Source: a virus. Taken from it: a DNA stretch of 27,023 nt. The notes below the pieces were generated by a model that was not told the DNA's origin, ran no database searches, and was given only the letters and a program-made list of their open reading frames with translations. The stretch spans positions 1 through 27,023 of the IMG/VR virus record IMGVR_UViG_3300040807_003453. One strand, 5' to 3'. Below are positions 1 to 8,837 of the stretch, piece after piece. Position 1 is the first letter of the stretch. Each line of letters starts with the position of its first letter. The position numbers and the translations under genes are program-made.

Positions 1-1250
1 ACTAGATCCACCCTTCCCGCGGCTTGATGTATTTGATTTCCTTGTACTGATTGTGTCAATAAACTATGTTTGGCTCTCAAAGTTAAAATACCTTCGTCTG
101 AATCCAGTTGCACTGCACTTCTTCCTATCCCCCTTAACACATCAGCGTCCAGCGATAACCTACCTGTTTTTTCGTTGGCTTTTATCTTGATGTTGTTGTT
201 GGCATACATATTGATATCGCCCTCTGCGTGAAAATTTATGTTTCCGCCTGACCTTATGTTATATCCTAATTGAGCATAAATGTCGACCATGCCAGATTTA
301 GAAAATTCCATCCATACACTTCCGTCGGCATTGGCCAGGTATACCACGCCTGCCGTATCGTTCATTAACAATTGATGACCTGATGCTGATCTCAATCGTA
401 CTAATTGATTGTTTCCGTCTGTGTCTCCGTCATCTAAGACAAAAGTGTGGCCCGGTCCTCTTGCCAATTGCTTTATTTGTTTTTCGTCCGAAGGACCTAC
501 TGGAGTTTTTTTACCTTTAGATCGCTGATTGACTCTACCCGGAGTACTGATACCAAACACACTGCTAGGCGATTCTCTTCTGACAGTTGATGTTGTTGTT
601 CCCCTGACGGTGTCCTGTGTCAGTCCTTGTTTCCTTAAAACATCTGCAAAAGGATGCATTGGTTTTTTTAATTTATCTATACCCAACGCCGATGCAGATG
701 CAAAGTCTCCTCTGTTGGCTTCTCCTGTGGGAAGCACATCTGTTCCGTAGTCTCGTATACGATTAAATCCTCCAGTCTGGCTAGGAGTTCCTGATAACTC
801 ATTTGCTTGTACTTCGTCATAAGTTTTGTCCGCGGCAATACCCGGAATCATGTTGTTCATATAAGGTTCCGGAACACATCCTATCCAATATCCTTCAGAA
901 ACATTTCCTTCAACAAATATGACCATTACCCTTGTGTCGATGTCTGGTGGATTCATCCACATTCCATAAGAATGTTGAGAAGAATCATATTTTGTTATAT
1001 CGGTAGCATCAACACCATTTGTACTTTTTATACCATAGAAATGAGGTAGATATTTTACAATGTATAATTGATCAGTTGAAGGGTTGTTTGTGTTCGACAA
1101 TGAAGGGATAGCCACTTTTAAAGTTCCCATTCGCGAAGGATCATCGTTTGATTTTATTATACCTATGTAAGGTCCTGGATTTATTTGTGTATAAGATGTA
1201 CTATTGATATGTAAATTAGGAGTAGAAGTATCACCTTGATTGAATGCCAT
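1..1250 (-). CDS. gp5: Baseplate central hub / spike protein, gp5-like (partial, C-terminus beyond window)
   Basis: The reading frame is open from an ATG at 1250 to the window edge, giving about 416 residues with the C-terminus missing. Residues about 26-135 look like the OB-fold of gp5/VgrG spike proteins (GRMGTLKVAIPSL-like strand; PDIDTRVMVIFVEGN and GYWIGCVPEPY). Residues from about 266 on (GHTFVLDDGD, RLRSASGHQLLMND, GSVWMEFSKSGMVDIYAQ) have the short repeating strands of the trimeric beta-helix spike. T4 gp5 has a lysozyme domain between these parts; here that stretch (about 135-265) is a polar linker with no lysozyme motif. It is the last visible gene of the baseplate operon and starts 4 bases after the stop of the 739-aa gene, which fits translational coupling. 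Family call is fairly secure; enzymatic activity is not expected from what is visible. Confidence 0.85.
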   Translation of the reverse strand, partial: MAFNQGDTSTPNLHINSTSYTQINPGPYIGIIKSNDDPSRMGTLKVAIPSLSNTNNPSTDQLYIVKYLPHFYGIKSTNGVDATDITKYDSSQHSYGMWMNPPDIDTRVMVIFVEGNVSEGYWIGCVPEPYMNNMIPGIAADKTYDEVQANELSGTPSQTGGFNRIRDYGTDVLPTGEANRGDFASASALGIDKLKKPMHPFADVLRKQGLTQDTVRGTTTSTVRRESPSSVFGISTPGRVNQRSKGKKTPVGPSDEKQIKQLARGPGHTFVLDDGDTDGNNQLVRLRSASGHQLLMNDTAGVVYLANADGSVWMEFSKSGMVDIYAQLGYNIRSGGNINFHAEGDINMYANNNIKIKANEKTGRLSLDADVLRGIGRSAVQLDSDEGILTLRAKHSLLTQSVQGNQIHQAAGRVDL

Positions 1251-1254
1251 AATT

Positions 1255-3474
1255 TTATGCGCCTCCCTCTCCGTAGTTGCCACCGTCTTTTGGTAAGTCT
1301 ATCGGGGCGTAATCAATTGTATTTTTATTAGTTTTTTTATCTTCCGTTAATTCTGCTTTTGTTGGCACTTTGATCTCCGTTCCTTGATTATTTAAACGAA
1401 CGCAAGTGAGCTCTTGAGTAAACTGGCCTTTTTCAAAAGTACTGACAACACGAGGCACTTTATATAATCCGGTAAACTGTATATTTTCTAAATTGGCAAA
1501 ATCCATTACTCCTTTTATTTCATTGATATCTGTTGGAAATCTAAAATTAAGATTCATTAATGCCTCTGCCTGATCAAAATTAAAACATTGTCTTTTTTCG
1601 TCCCATGCATAATTGCCTAGACTACCTACCATTTCGTAAGAATCAAGACCGAATCTTTTAACTGGTAAAAAATGATCTTGTCCACACCATGCTGGATCTC
1701 CCATTATCTTTAAATTTACGTTTACCATATCTCCTCTAGGATTTGTTAGATATTCAAAGTATTCATCCAATACCGGTGAACCATCGAGGTCACGCTGATA
1801 ACCTTTCGCCGAAGATTGTATTGACGGATAACTTCTCAAGGGTAAAAGACCATCCGGATACGGTGTGTTAGACTGAGCCACCAGTCTTGCAAATTTATCA
1901 CCTATGCTGAGATTCATTTTATCTTGTGCCACACCCGGCAAATTATTTGATAGTCTTGCTTGAAAATATCCGTATTTGTAATCTATCGATAAATCTAAAA
2001 CTTCTGTGTTGTTGCCTGTGAATACATAGTCGTAAACTTTTTTTACTCTCGCAAATTTTGCCAGTGGTAAACTCATTCCAGGTATAACAAAATTCATAAC
2101 GTGAACTTTGAAAGGTACCACGTGGAACTCTATAATTTTTGGATGCATCTTGGTTATTGAATCTAATTGATTGTTTAATGTTCTCACATTTGTAATGACT
2201 TTGAACCAAGGAACCATGAAATCTGTATCTGCGGTATCTCCTGTGTCGACATTTGTTGTGGTTTTCCATTTTCTCAAAACAAGATCTGTTATGTTTTTAT
2301 AGTAGTCGGCCTGTTTTACTAAATCGGTAATAATTTTTGCTATACTCATGCCAGGCCTTACTGTTGCTTTGAATCCACCTGTTTGATTTATATTATAATT
2401 AGAACTTCCTTGGTTCTTTAAAGGTGTACCATCTTCCGGATTGGCCACACGTGGATCGATTTTAATAACATATGCATCTCTTGTTGCTCTAAGTTGTTTT
2501 TCTATTTCGTCATCCTGTGCCACTGTTAATTGATTTGCAAGGTGATCCAGTGCTGATTGTAACGTCGGATGTGCGGCTGAAAAAAAGTTTTTAATTTTGT
2601 CCACTATTGTGTATGTGCTTCTAGTATATAAAAACCTATCGGTCATGGCGAACTCTGTCCACGGTACAGCCGTTAAATTGTAACTAGTGACTCCGTTGTT
2701 AAAAGTCATGGGTGCATTTGTGATCTTTATCGGCATTACTCTTTTGCTATCAGGTATAGATATTTCTCTACCCAACTCATCTGTGCCTTTAAACTCCAAT
2801 GTCAACAGGTACGGAGCATCTATATGATCCTGAAACCCGTTATTCCAAGAAGCCGCTTTTAATTTTTCAAAAAGTGTTATGCCGTGGGGTTCAACTAACT
2901 CTATTTCAATTTTATTATAGTTCATTAATTTTCTTTGCTCGTTTGGCCTATTTGTACTGTCTATAACTACCCTTTCAAAAAATATATCATGTCCCCTTCT
3001 TAATACATTATCCGACTGTCTGAGTCTATCTAGTAACCCTTCTGTTTCACTTTCGCTAAATTTTCTTGTTGTAATTTTTCCATCTATGTTTCTAATCGAA
3101 TCGGGTGTGCTCGTTTTAAATGCCGTGAAAGACTCTTTGTCCCCTATTCCACCAGATCTGGCAATAACATCATGTGGAGAATTTGTTAAAATATCTTCGG
3201 GATTTTCTAAATCACTTGAAGATAAAGCAGACAAAGTGAAAAGGTAATTGTATGTTGCAAATTTGTTTAACGTGTTAGGAGAAGGCAATTCGTATTCTGT
3301 GCCTTGCCCTGATTGTTTGTTGTAGTTTAGTGATGTAATTTTTTGTGTTACCCCGTCCATTGCGGAATTTTTTAAAAAACTTTCCACGTCTAAATATTCT
3401 CCATCGTTCCCTCTGGCATTGTAATTCCTAGACGCCCTTATAGTGATAGGTTTTCCTTTGGTTATCTTAGCCAT
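1255..3474 (-). CDS. Large baseplate structural protein, probable hub component (739 aa)
   Basis: A 739-residue protein starting MAKITKGKPITIRASRN, with no signal peptide or clear membrane segment. It has many short beta-type stretches, a segment around residues 195-290 (IEIELVEPHGITLFEKLK, APYLLTLEFKGTD, MPIKITNAPMTF) typical of baseplate beta-domains, and a later motif (VYDYVFTGNNTEVLDLSIDY) that I associate with large structural proteins of marine T4-like phages. It lies between gp53 and the gp5-like hub, with one base between it and gp53 and four between it and gp5. From position it could fill the role of T4 gp27, the hub partner of gp5, though it is nearly twice as long. Structural role is likely; exact equivalence is inference. 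Confidence 0.6.
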   Translation of the reverse strand: MAKITKGKPITIRASRNYNARGNDGEYLDVESFLKNSAMDGVTQKITSLNYNKQSGQGTEYELPSPNTLNKFATYNYLFTLSALSSSDLENPEDILTNSPHDVIARSGGIGDKESFTAFKTSTPDSIRNIDGKITTRKFSESETEGLLDRLRQSDNVLRRGHDIFFERVVIDSTNRPNEQRKLMNYNKIEIELVEPHGITLFEKLKAASWNNGFQDHIDAPYLLTLEFKGTDELGREISIPDSKRVMPIKITNAPMTFNNGVTSYNLTAVPWTEFAMTDRFLYTRSTYTIVDKIKNFFSAAHPTLQSALDHLANQLTVAQDDEIEKQLRATRDAYVIKIDPRVANPEDGTPLKNQGSSNYNINQTGGFKATVRPGMSIAKIITDLVKQADYYKNITDLVLRKWKTTTNVDTGDTADTDFMVPWFKVITNVRTLNNQLDSITKMHPKIIEFHVVPFKVHVMNFVIPGMSLPLAKFARVKKVYDYVFTGNNTEVLDLSIDYKYGYFQARLSNNLPGVAQDKMNLSIGDKFARLVAQSNTPYPDGLLPLRSYPSIQSSAKGYQRDLDGSPVLDEYFEYLTNPRGDMVNVNLKIMGDPAWCGQDHFLPVKRFGLDSYEMVGSLGNYAWDEKRQCFNFDQAEALMNLNFRFPTDINEIKGVMDFANLENIQFTGLYKVPRVVSTFEKGQFTQELTCVRLNNQGTEIKVPTKAELTEDKKTNKNTIDYAPIDLPKDGGNYGEGGA

Positions 3475-3475
3475 G

Positions 3476-3775
3476 TTATAACCCTAGGTCAGTTTTAAGA
3501 TTGCTTAACTTTGGCAATCGAATCGTAACTCCTGGAGCAAAATCATAAATCGGGTCTTCGATGTAATCTGGATTTCTTTGAGCAAACACCCACCATAGTC
3601 GAGGAGTACCGTATAAGTCATATGCCAACAAGTCTGGACGATATGCATATATTCTATCAATCGTATATTCTATATCATCTTGTTCGGCTGTGATTGCTCT
3701 CGCAACAAGAAAATCTAAACTTATATTATTTTCAGGTGTTGCGAAATAAGGTGATGTTGTACTATATTTTGCCAT
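3476..3775 (-). CDS. gp53: Baseplate wedge subunit gp53-like
   Basis: A 99-residue protein with the compact gp53-like signature: YAYRPDLLAYDLYGTPRLWW in the middle (residues about 44-63), followed by VFAQRNP and, near the end, FAPGVTIRLPKLSNL. This W-W-F..RNP...G..I.LP pattern is shared by gp53 wedge proteins and related baseplate proteins that carry a LysM-like fold. In T4, gp53 joins the wedges around the hub. T4 gp53 is longer (about 196 aa), so this is a short form as in other marine T4-like phages. The gene sits directly between gp48 and the 739-aa protein with one-base gaps, so it is part of the same late transcript. Confidence 0.8.
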   Translation of the reverse strand: MAKYSTTSPYFATPENNISLDFLVARAITAEQDDIEYTIDRIYAYRPDLLAYDLYGTPRLWWVFAQRNPDYIEDPIYDFAPGVTIRLPKLSNLKTDLGL

Positions 3776-3776
3776 A

Positions 3777-4679
3777 TTAAATATATCCTATTCCTGAACC
3801 ATTGTTTCCGTTTAGGTTACCGTTCACAAAGTCTTTCATATTGAATTTCTTGACAGACTCTCTAGAATAAACAGGTTGTAATTGTAGTGTTACCTGTGAC
3901 AGCGTAGGTGCCCACGATTTATTAGAACTTGGATCTACCACAGTCGATGATGTTGGTAACAGTCCTCTTCTGTCCGTTTGTTGTTCTGTACAAATATAAT
4001 CAACATCGTTCCTTAGATCGACGGTAAAGTTTGTGACTACAACAGGTACTTTGTTGAAGACATAATTTCCATATCCATTCAATTGTAATATTGGCGGAGG
4101 ATTTCCTCTCATTCCGTCTGTTTTTCCTGTGTCATCAACACTGTCTCCAAAAAACATTTTTGTCGCTGACCTGAAGAAATGTAGCATGGCTATCCAATAC
4201 TGAGCGTCTGTTTGGTTCTGTACCGGAAATTCGCCAACCAAGGTAAAACTTGGTAACTCGCTGTTTTGATATGCGTAAAAAGGATAATTGCTATGAGTGG
4301 CTGTCATTGGATTATAATTTGCTGTATGACTGATAATCACAGACGGTGTTAAAGGAAAAATAACTCCTCCTTCATTTGCCAAAGGTGCCAAAATATTATT
4401 TGTCGATGCATTAAAGGATCCGGCCGGGTCACCCGGATCTACCTGTATTGCATTTTGTTGCGGTACTCCGAAAAATTTTTCATATATGATACTGCCGGGA
4501 GGTAAAATTACCTTAATACGCTGATCTGCCGCTTTGTCTCTTACCGACCACGAAGCATTAGATCTCAATTTATTATTGGCTTCTGCTCCTGCAGGTAATC
4601 CTGCACCGGTCAGTCTACCTAGAGTTTTATTGAAAATAGTGGTGCCTATTTTTTTACCTGTTTCTATAATTCCGGCCAT
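3777..4679 (-). CDS. gp48: Baseplate tail-tube cap protein gp48-like
   Basis: A 300-residue protein. Visible family features are a SWSVRDKAADQRIKVILPPG segment near residue 43, APLANEGGVIFPLTPSVIIS near residue 97, HTANYNPMTATHSNYPFYAY after it, a central AMLHFFRSATKMFFGD motif and RGNPPPILQLNGYGNYVFN followed by LRNDVDYICTEQ. This order matches gp48 of T4-like cyanophages, the protein that sits on the baseplate hub and starts tail-tube polymerisation. It is the first gene of the minus-strand baseplate operon. A purine-rich AAGGAAGAG lies about 14-20 bases upstream of the ATG and a late promoter lies at 4724-4731. Confidence 0.85.
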   Translation of the reverse strand: MAGIIETGKKIGTTIFNKTLGRLTGAGLPAGAEANNKLRSNASWSVRDKAADQRIKVILPPGSIIYEKFFGVPQQNAIQVDPGDPAGSFNASTNNILAPLANEGGVIFPLTPSVIISHTANYNPMTATHSNYPFYAYQNSELPSFTLVGEFPVQNQTDAQYWIAMLHFFRSATKMFFGDSVDDTGKTDGMRGNPPPILQLNGYGNYVFNKVPVVVTNFTVDLRNDVDYICTEQQTDRRGLLPTSSTVVDPSSNKSWAPTLSQVTLQLQPVYSRESVKKFNMKDFVNGNLNGNNGSGIGYI

Positions 4680-4723
4680 TTTATTTGGTTGCTCTTCCTT
4701 TAAATTTCTTGTATACTAAACAA

Positions 4724-4731
4724 TATTTATA
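4724..4731 (-). promoter_or_regulatory. T4-type late promoter for the baseplate operon
   Basis: The minus strand reads TATAAATA exactly, the consensus -10 element recognised by gp55-containing RNA polymerase in T4. It is 45 bases upstream of the gp48 start codon and no -35-like element is obvious, as expected for late promoters. The gap 4680-4812 separates divergent transcripts: this late operon to the left and the gp55 operon to the right. Confidence 0.7.
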
Positions 4732-4786
4732 GGCATTTTAATAGGCGCATATTATTCACATACGGCAAGGTTTTACATCAATTTAC

Positions 4787-4799
4787 GTTAATTAATTAG
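4787..4799 (+). promoter_or_regulatory. AT-rich GTTAATTAATTAG element upstream of gp55
   Basis: The 13-base element GTTAATTAATTAG lies just before the TAGGAG ribosome-binding site of gp55. Its first 12 bases recur upstream of the histone-like gene (8805-8816). It may be part of an early or middle promoter or an operator. No clean -10/-35 pair was identified, so the role is open. Confidence 0.3.
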
Positions 4800-4812
4800 T
4801 TAGGAGAATTTA

Positions 4813-5820
4813 GTGGTTAAAAGAGTAAACTACCTGAACAACAAAGATCTGTTGAGTGAGATACACAAGAGCAAAAATAGTTACTGTTCGTATGTGTCCC
4901 CCGATGATAGCAACTACGATATAATCGTGCCTGACATCAAAAAAATCAACGGTGCCAACATCGCAAAGGCCCGTAAGGCCAAAGCAAAAAGACTGACACA
5001 GGAAGCCTGGGAACAGGCCAAGTCTGGTGGAAACAAGAGAATTAAGATGAGTGACTTTGAAGTTTCTCCTAGAAAAATTTCCAAGACAGATATTGTTTTT
5101 CGTGTGATGACCTTTGAACACATACCCGAAGACTTGCAAAGAAAAAAGAACCCAAAGACCGTGGCAGATAGTCATACGAAAATTAATTTTCCACCTTTTC
5201 AACACTACAGGATCGACGAAAAGGGCAAACCAAAATGTGTTGGCAAAAGTCACTGGACTGGCGGAATGATTAACGGACAGTTTTCAATAGATCATGGAAA
5301 AATGACCAACAAGTTGGCTTTGATGTACATGAAACTGTGTGAAAGATATGGTACAAGAAGCAACTGGAGAGGTTACACTTACAATGATGAGATGCAGTCA
5401 CAGGCATTGATGCAACTATCACAGATAGGATTACAATTCGACGAGTCCAAATCAGACAATCCTTTTGCTTATTACACCGCGGCCATAACAAACTCATTCA
5501 CTCGTATATTAAACATCGAGAAAAAAAATCAAAATATTCGAGATGACATAATGGAACTGAATAACTTGATGCCTAGTTATACTAGACAATCAAAAAACGA
5601 AGAAATTGCAAAATCCGAGAGAGAAGACAGAGAAAATGCTTTAAAGAAAAAGAAAATAAAGAAAAGTTATTACATGACCATCAACGGAGATAAGGTAGAA
5701 AGAACAGTTGAATCTTCTCCGGTAACAGTGTATACTAAAAAAGCAATTGCTGAACTAAACAAGAAAATGAAAAAGTCGGGTACACTGACTGCGAAAGATT
5801 TTGAAAAAGTAAGAAAGTAA
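4813..5820 (+). CDS. gp55: Late transcription sigma factor gp55-like, with long N- and C-terminal extensions
   Basis: A 335-residue protein with a GTG start, chosen because TAGGAG lies 7 bases upstream. Residues about 183-245 hold the gp55/sigma-70 region-2-like core: NWRGYTYNDEMQSQALMQL, FDESKSDNPFAYYTAAITNS and FTRILNIEKKNQNIRDDI. T4 gp55 (185 aa) binds core RNA polymerase and recognises TATAAATA late promoters, which are present in this window. This protein is far longer: about 180 residues precede the core, including a basic stretch (AKARKAKAKR) and a conserved-looking KTDIVFRVMTFEHIPEDL block, and a lysine-rich tail follows. T4 gp55 ends in a hydrophobic sliding-clamp-binding motif; the C-terminus here (TAKDFEKVRK) shows no such motif. 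It heads the plus-strand replication/recombination operon, with gp47 starting 3 bases after its stop. Confidence 0.82.
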   Translation: MVKRVNYLNNKDLLSEIHKSKNSYCSYVSPDDSNYDIIVPDIKKINGANIAKARKAKAKRLTQEAWEQAKSGGNKRIKMSDFEVSPRKISKTDIVFRVMTFEHIPEDLQRKKNPKTVADSHTKINFPPFQHYRIDEKGKPKCVGKSHWTGGMINGQFSIDHGKMTNKLALMYMKLCERYGTRSNWRGYTYNDEMQSQALMQLSQIGLQFDESKSDNPFAYYTAAITNSFTRILNIEKKNQNIRDDIMELNNLMPSYTRQSKNEEIAKSEREDRENALKKKKIKKSYYMTINGDKVERTVESSPVTVYTKKAIAELNKKMKKSGTLTAKDFEKVRK

Positions 5821-5823
5821 CAC

Positions 5824-6846
5824 ATGACAACATTTAAAAAAGTGGCCTGTTTTACGGACATACACTTTGGCCTTAAAGGAAATTCCAGAATACACAACGA
5901 CGACTGTGAAGAATTCATCCATTGGTTTATAAAAACAGCAAAAGAAAACAACTGCGAAACTTGTATCTTCTTGGGTGATTGGCATCATCATAGAAGTTCT
6001 ACCAATGTTAGTACCATGAATTATACTGTTTCTAACATCGAGCGATTGGGTAAGGCATTTGAAAAAGTGTATGTGATCATGGGCAACCATGATTTATTCT
6101 ATAGGGAAAAAAGAGAAATCAACTCCATGGAGTTCGCAAGAAATATTCCCAACGTACATCTAGTAAACAGTTGGATCGAAAACGACGATGTAGCAATCAT
6201 TCCATGGTTAGAACCGGAAGAGTATCTAAAAATTCCAAATATGAAACAAAAATATATATTTGGTCATTTTGAAATTCCTTATTTTAAAATGAATGCCATG
6301 GTCGATATGCCCGACGTTGGAGGAATTAAAGCAGAAGACTTTGTTCATCAGCAATTTGTTTTTTCAGGTCATTTTCATAAAAGACAGGTTAGAAACAATA
6401 TACATTATATCGGTAATGCTTTTCCTCACAACTATGCAGATGCCGGCGATGACGAAAGAGGAATGATGATATTGGAACACGGCGGAAAACCACAATACAT
6501 AAACTGGCCAAATATGCCTGTTTATCGTCATTATAAAATTTCACAACTATTAGAGAACGCAGATGCATTATTGAAGGAAAAAATGTATGTGCGTGTTGGT
6601 TTGGATATAAAAATTTCTTACGAAGAAGCAAATTTCATTAGAGAAACATTTTTAGAGAAATATAAATTGAGAGAATTACAATTGATACCGGAACAACTAG
6701 ACACTGTTGATCAACCAACAGTACACATTGAAAAGTTTGATTCGGTTGATCAAATCGTGATCAAACAACTGGAGAGCGTAGATTCAAAAACATACGATAA
6801 ACAAATACTAATGGCCATATACAACAATCTAGATGTCAACAACTAA
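5824..6846 (+). CDS. gp47: Recombination nuclease subunit gp47 (Mre11/SbcD-like)
   Basis: A 340-residue calcineurin-like metallophosphoesterase. All metal-binding motifs of Mre11/SbcD are in order: D12-x-H14 (FTDIHFG), G51-D52 (LGDWHHH), GNHD at 87-90, H148 (FGHFE) and GHFH at 182-185. With gp46 it forms the Mre11-Rad50-type complex that resects DNA ends for recombination-dependent replication and helps degrade host DNA. Length matches T4 gp47 (339 aa). It follows gp55 by 3 bases, and its last 14 bases overlap the 53-aa gene that precedes gp46. Confidence 0.93.
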   Translation: MTTFKKVACFTDIHFGLKGNSRIHNDDCEEFIHWFIKTAKENNCETCIFLGDWHHHRSSTNVSTMNYTVSNIERLGKAFEKVYVIMGNHDLFYREKREINSMEFARNIPNVHLVNSWIENDDVAIIPWLEPEEYLKIPNMKQKYIFGHFEIPYFKMNAMVDMPDVGGIKAEDFVHQQFVFSGHFHKRQVRNNIHYIGNAFPHNYADAGDDERGMMILEHGGKPQYINWPNMPVYRHYKISQLLENADALLKEKMYVRVGLDIKISYEEANFIRETFLEKYKLRELQLIPEQLDTVDQPTVHIEKFDSVDQIVIKQLESVDSKTYDKQILMAIYNNLDVNN

Positions 6847-6994
6847 AAAAATAACAAAGAAAAAACTTATGCAGATTTTAAAATCCGAACCCAAAGAAAT
6901 TAATATAATCAACGATTTCTTGTATCGTAAACCCACGCAAAAGGAATGGATTGCTGGTTATTGGCGTTGGAGGAAACAACAGGAAAAAAAATAG
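6833..6994 (+). CDS. 53-aa basic protein between gp47 and gp46
   Basis: A small frame starting ATG at 6833 inside the gp47 stop region and ending TAG at 6992-6994, immediately followed by the ATG of gp46. The product is lysine-rich at its N-terminus (MSTTKKITKKKLMQIL) and has an aromatic, basic C-terminal part (YRKPTQKEWIAGYWRWRKQQ). The frame exactly fills what would otherwise be a 148-base gap in a very tight operon, and it overlaps or abuts both neighbours, which supports real translation by coupling. There is no recognisable domain. By position it may act with the gp46/gp47 nuclease, but that is a guess. Confidence 0.65.
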   Translation: MSTTKKITKKKLMQILKSEPKEINIINDFLYRKPTQKEWIAGYWRWRKQQEKK

Positions 6995-8764
6995 ATGCTA
7001 ACTATTAAAACATTAACTGTGAAGAATTTTCTTTCTGTTGGTAATCAAGCACAGGCCATTAACTTCCAAGGTAAAAATCTTGTTTTAGTGATTGGTGAAA
7101 ACATGGATCTTGGAGGTGACGATGCTGGTGCAAGAAACGGAACAGGTAAAACAACTATAATCAATGCCATAAGTTACGCATTTTTTGGTGAAGCACTGAC
7201 AAATATAAGAAAAGATAATCTAGTTAATAAGACCAACAACAAAGACATGGTGGTCGGTGTTGAATTTGAAAAGAATGGTATCAAATATAAAATTGAGAGG
7301 GGGAGAAAACCTCAAGTGCTTAGGTTCTACGCCAACGACATAGAACAAGAGTCAAACGAAGCACAAGGTGAAAACAGAGAAACGCAACATGAAATAAACA
7401 AATTGATCGGCATGACTCATGCTATGTTTAAAAATATCATGGCATTAAACACATATTCACAACCCTTCTTGGCAACAAAACAAGCAGAACAAAGAGAAAT
7501 TATTGAACAACTTTTGGGTATAACAATACTTTCAGAGAAAGCAGACTTGCTTAAAGCACAAATGAAGGCAACCAAAGATGACGCAACAACAGAAAAATTT
7601 AAATTAGATTCGATTGTCAGTTCAAATGAAAAAATTAACGAATCAATTAAAAATTTAAAATTAAGAAACTCTGCGTGGGAAACTCAACAAAAAGACGATA
7701 TTAAAAAATTTAAATTTGCCATTAGCGATCTAGAAAAGGTAGATATTGAAAAAGAACTAGATTTACACAAACAAATACAAAAACACGAAGAAAATTCAAA
7801 AGCATTAAGAAGTTTGGAAAAAGAGAAAGCATACCACGAAGACAGTTTGACTAAAACAGTCAGACAAATTGGGTTGAAACAGAAAGATATTGAATATGCC
7901 AAAGAAGCCAAGTGTCCCACTTGTGAACAGACTTTACATGATGAAAAACATCAACAGTTGTTATCAAAACTGGAAAATGATCTTGACGAGTTACAAAAAG
8001 ACGAAACAAAATTAACTAGTGATTTAGATGCAATTAATAAAAACATTTCAGCAATTGGAGATATTGGTATTTTACCCGACACTTATTATGATACCATCGA
8101 TGACGCCTATAATCATAAAGGATCACTGGCAGACCTAAAAAGACAACTAGAACAAACAGAAAACAAAGAAAATCCATATCAAGAACAAATCGAAGAACTG
8201 ACTAAATCCGCATTACAAAAAGTTGATTATACTAAAGTCAACGAACTAGAAGATTTGTTAAAACATCAAGATTTTTTATACAAACTACTTACTGCAAAAG
8301 ATTCGTTCATTCGAACACGAATTATCGAACAAAACTTAACATATCTAAATCAACGTCTGGCATGGTACTTGTCACAAGTTAAATTACCTCACACAGTGAC
8401 TTTCCAATCAGATTTAACTGTGCAAATTGAAGAACTGGGCAGAGAACTGGATTTTGATAATTTGAGTCGAGGTGAACGTAACAGATTGATACTTTCGTTG
8501 AGTTGGGCATTCAGAGATGTGTGGGAAAGTCTTTATCAACAGATCAACTTACTGTTTATTGACGAACTTGTTGATGCAGGAATGGACACATCGGGTGTGG
8601 AATCTGCCATGGCAGTTTTGAAGGACATGGCTCGTAAACAACAAAAAAATATATTCTTGATATCACACAAGGACGAGTTGGTGAGCAGAGTAAACTCTGT
8701 GTTAAAAGTGGTAAAAGAAAACGGTTTTACCAATTATGCCAACGATGTTGAAGTTATTATTTAG
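6995..8764 (+). CDS. gp46: Recombination ATPase subunit gp46 (Rad50/SbcC-like)
   Basis: A 589-residue SMC-like ATPase. The N-terminal half-ATPase has a Walker A motif, ARNGTGKTT, at about residues 46-54. Long coiled coils follow on each side of a zinc-hook CPTC at 307-310 (AKCPTCEQTL), which mediates dimerisation. The C-terminal half carries the ABC signature LSRGE (490-494), Walker B with catalytic acid pair LLFIDE (D523-E524), the LVDAGMD D-loop region and an ISHKDE switch histidine. Length is close to T4 gp46 (560 aa). With gp47 it makes the end-processing complex. The ATG directly follows the TAG of the 53-aa gene; AGGA sits in the end of that gene. Confidence 0.94.
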   Translation: MLTIKTLTVKNFLSVGNQAQAINFQGKNLVLVIGENMDLGGDDAGARNGTGKTTIINAISYAFFGEALTNIRKDNLVNKTNNKDMVVGVEFEKNGIKYKIERGRKPQVLRFYANDIEQESNEAQGENRETQHEINKLIGMTHAMFKNIMALNTYSQPFLATKQAEQREIIEQLLGITILSEKADLLKAQMKATKDDATTEKFKLDSIVSSNEKINESIKNLKLRNSAWETQQKDDIKKFKFAISDLEKVDIEKELDLHKQIQKHEENSKALRSLEKEKAYHEDSLTKTVRQIGLKQKDIEYAKEAKCPTCEQTLHDEKHQQLLSKLENDLDELQKDETKLTSDLDAINKNISAIGDIGILPDTYYDTIDDAYNHKGSLADLKRQLEQTENKENPYQEQIEELTKSALQKVDYTKVNELEDLLKHQDFLYKLLTAKDSFIRTRIIEQNLTYLNQRLAWYLSQVKLPHTVTFQSDLTVQIEELGRELDFDNLSRGERNRLILSLSWAFRDVWESLYQQINLLFIDELVDAGMDTSGVESAMAVLKDMARKQQKNIFLISHKDELVSRVNSVLKVVKENGFTNYANDVEVII

Positions 8765-8804
8765 GTTGACTAAACCACAAATAGCGTCGTACAATACGAA
8801 TATA

Positions 8805-8817
8805 GTTAATTAATTAA
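8805..8817 (+). promoter_or_regulatory. Palindromic GTTAATTAATTAA element upstream of the histone-like gene
   Basis: TTAATTAATTAA (8806-8817) is a perfect 12-base palindrome 21 bases upstream of the ATG of the histone-like gene, just before its AAAGGAGA ribosome-binding site. It shares 12 bases with the element upstream of gp55 (4787-4798). It could be a protein-binding site or the -10 region of a separate promoter for the histone-like gene. Confidence 0.3.
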
Positions 8818-8837
8818 CACAATACAAAGGAGAACAA

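Noticed and set aside
529-1049. Two plus-strand open frames opposite the gp5-like hub gene
   Set aside because: Low-complexity shadows of a well-supported minus-strand gene, with no family motifs.
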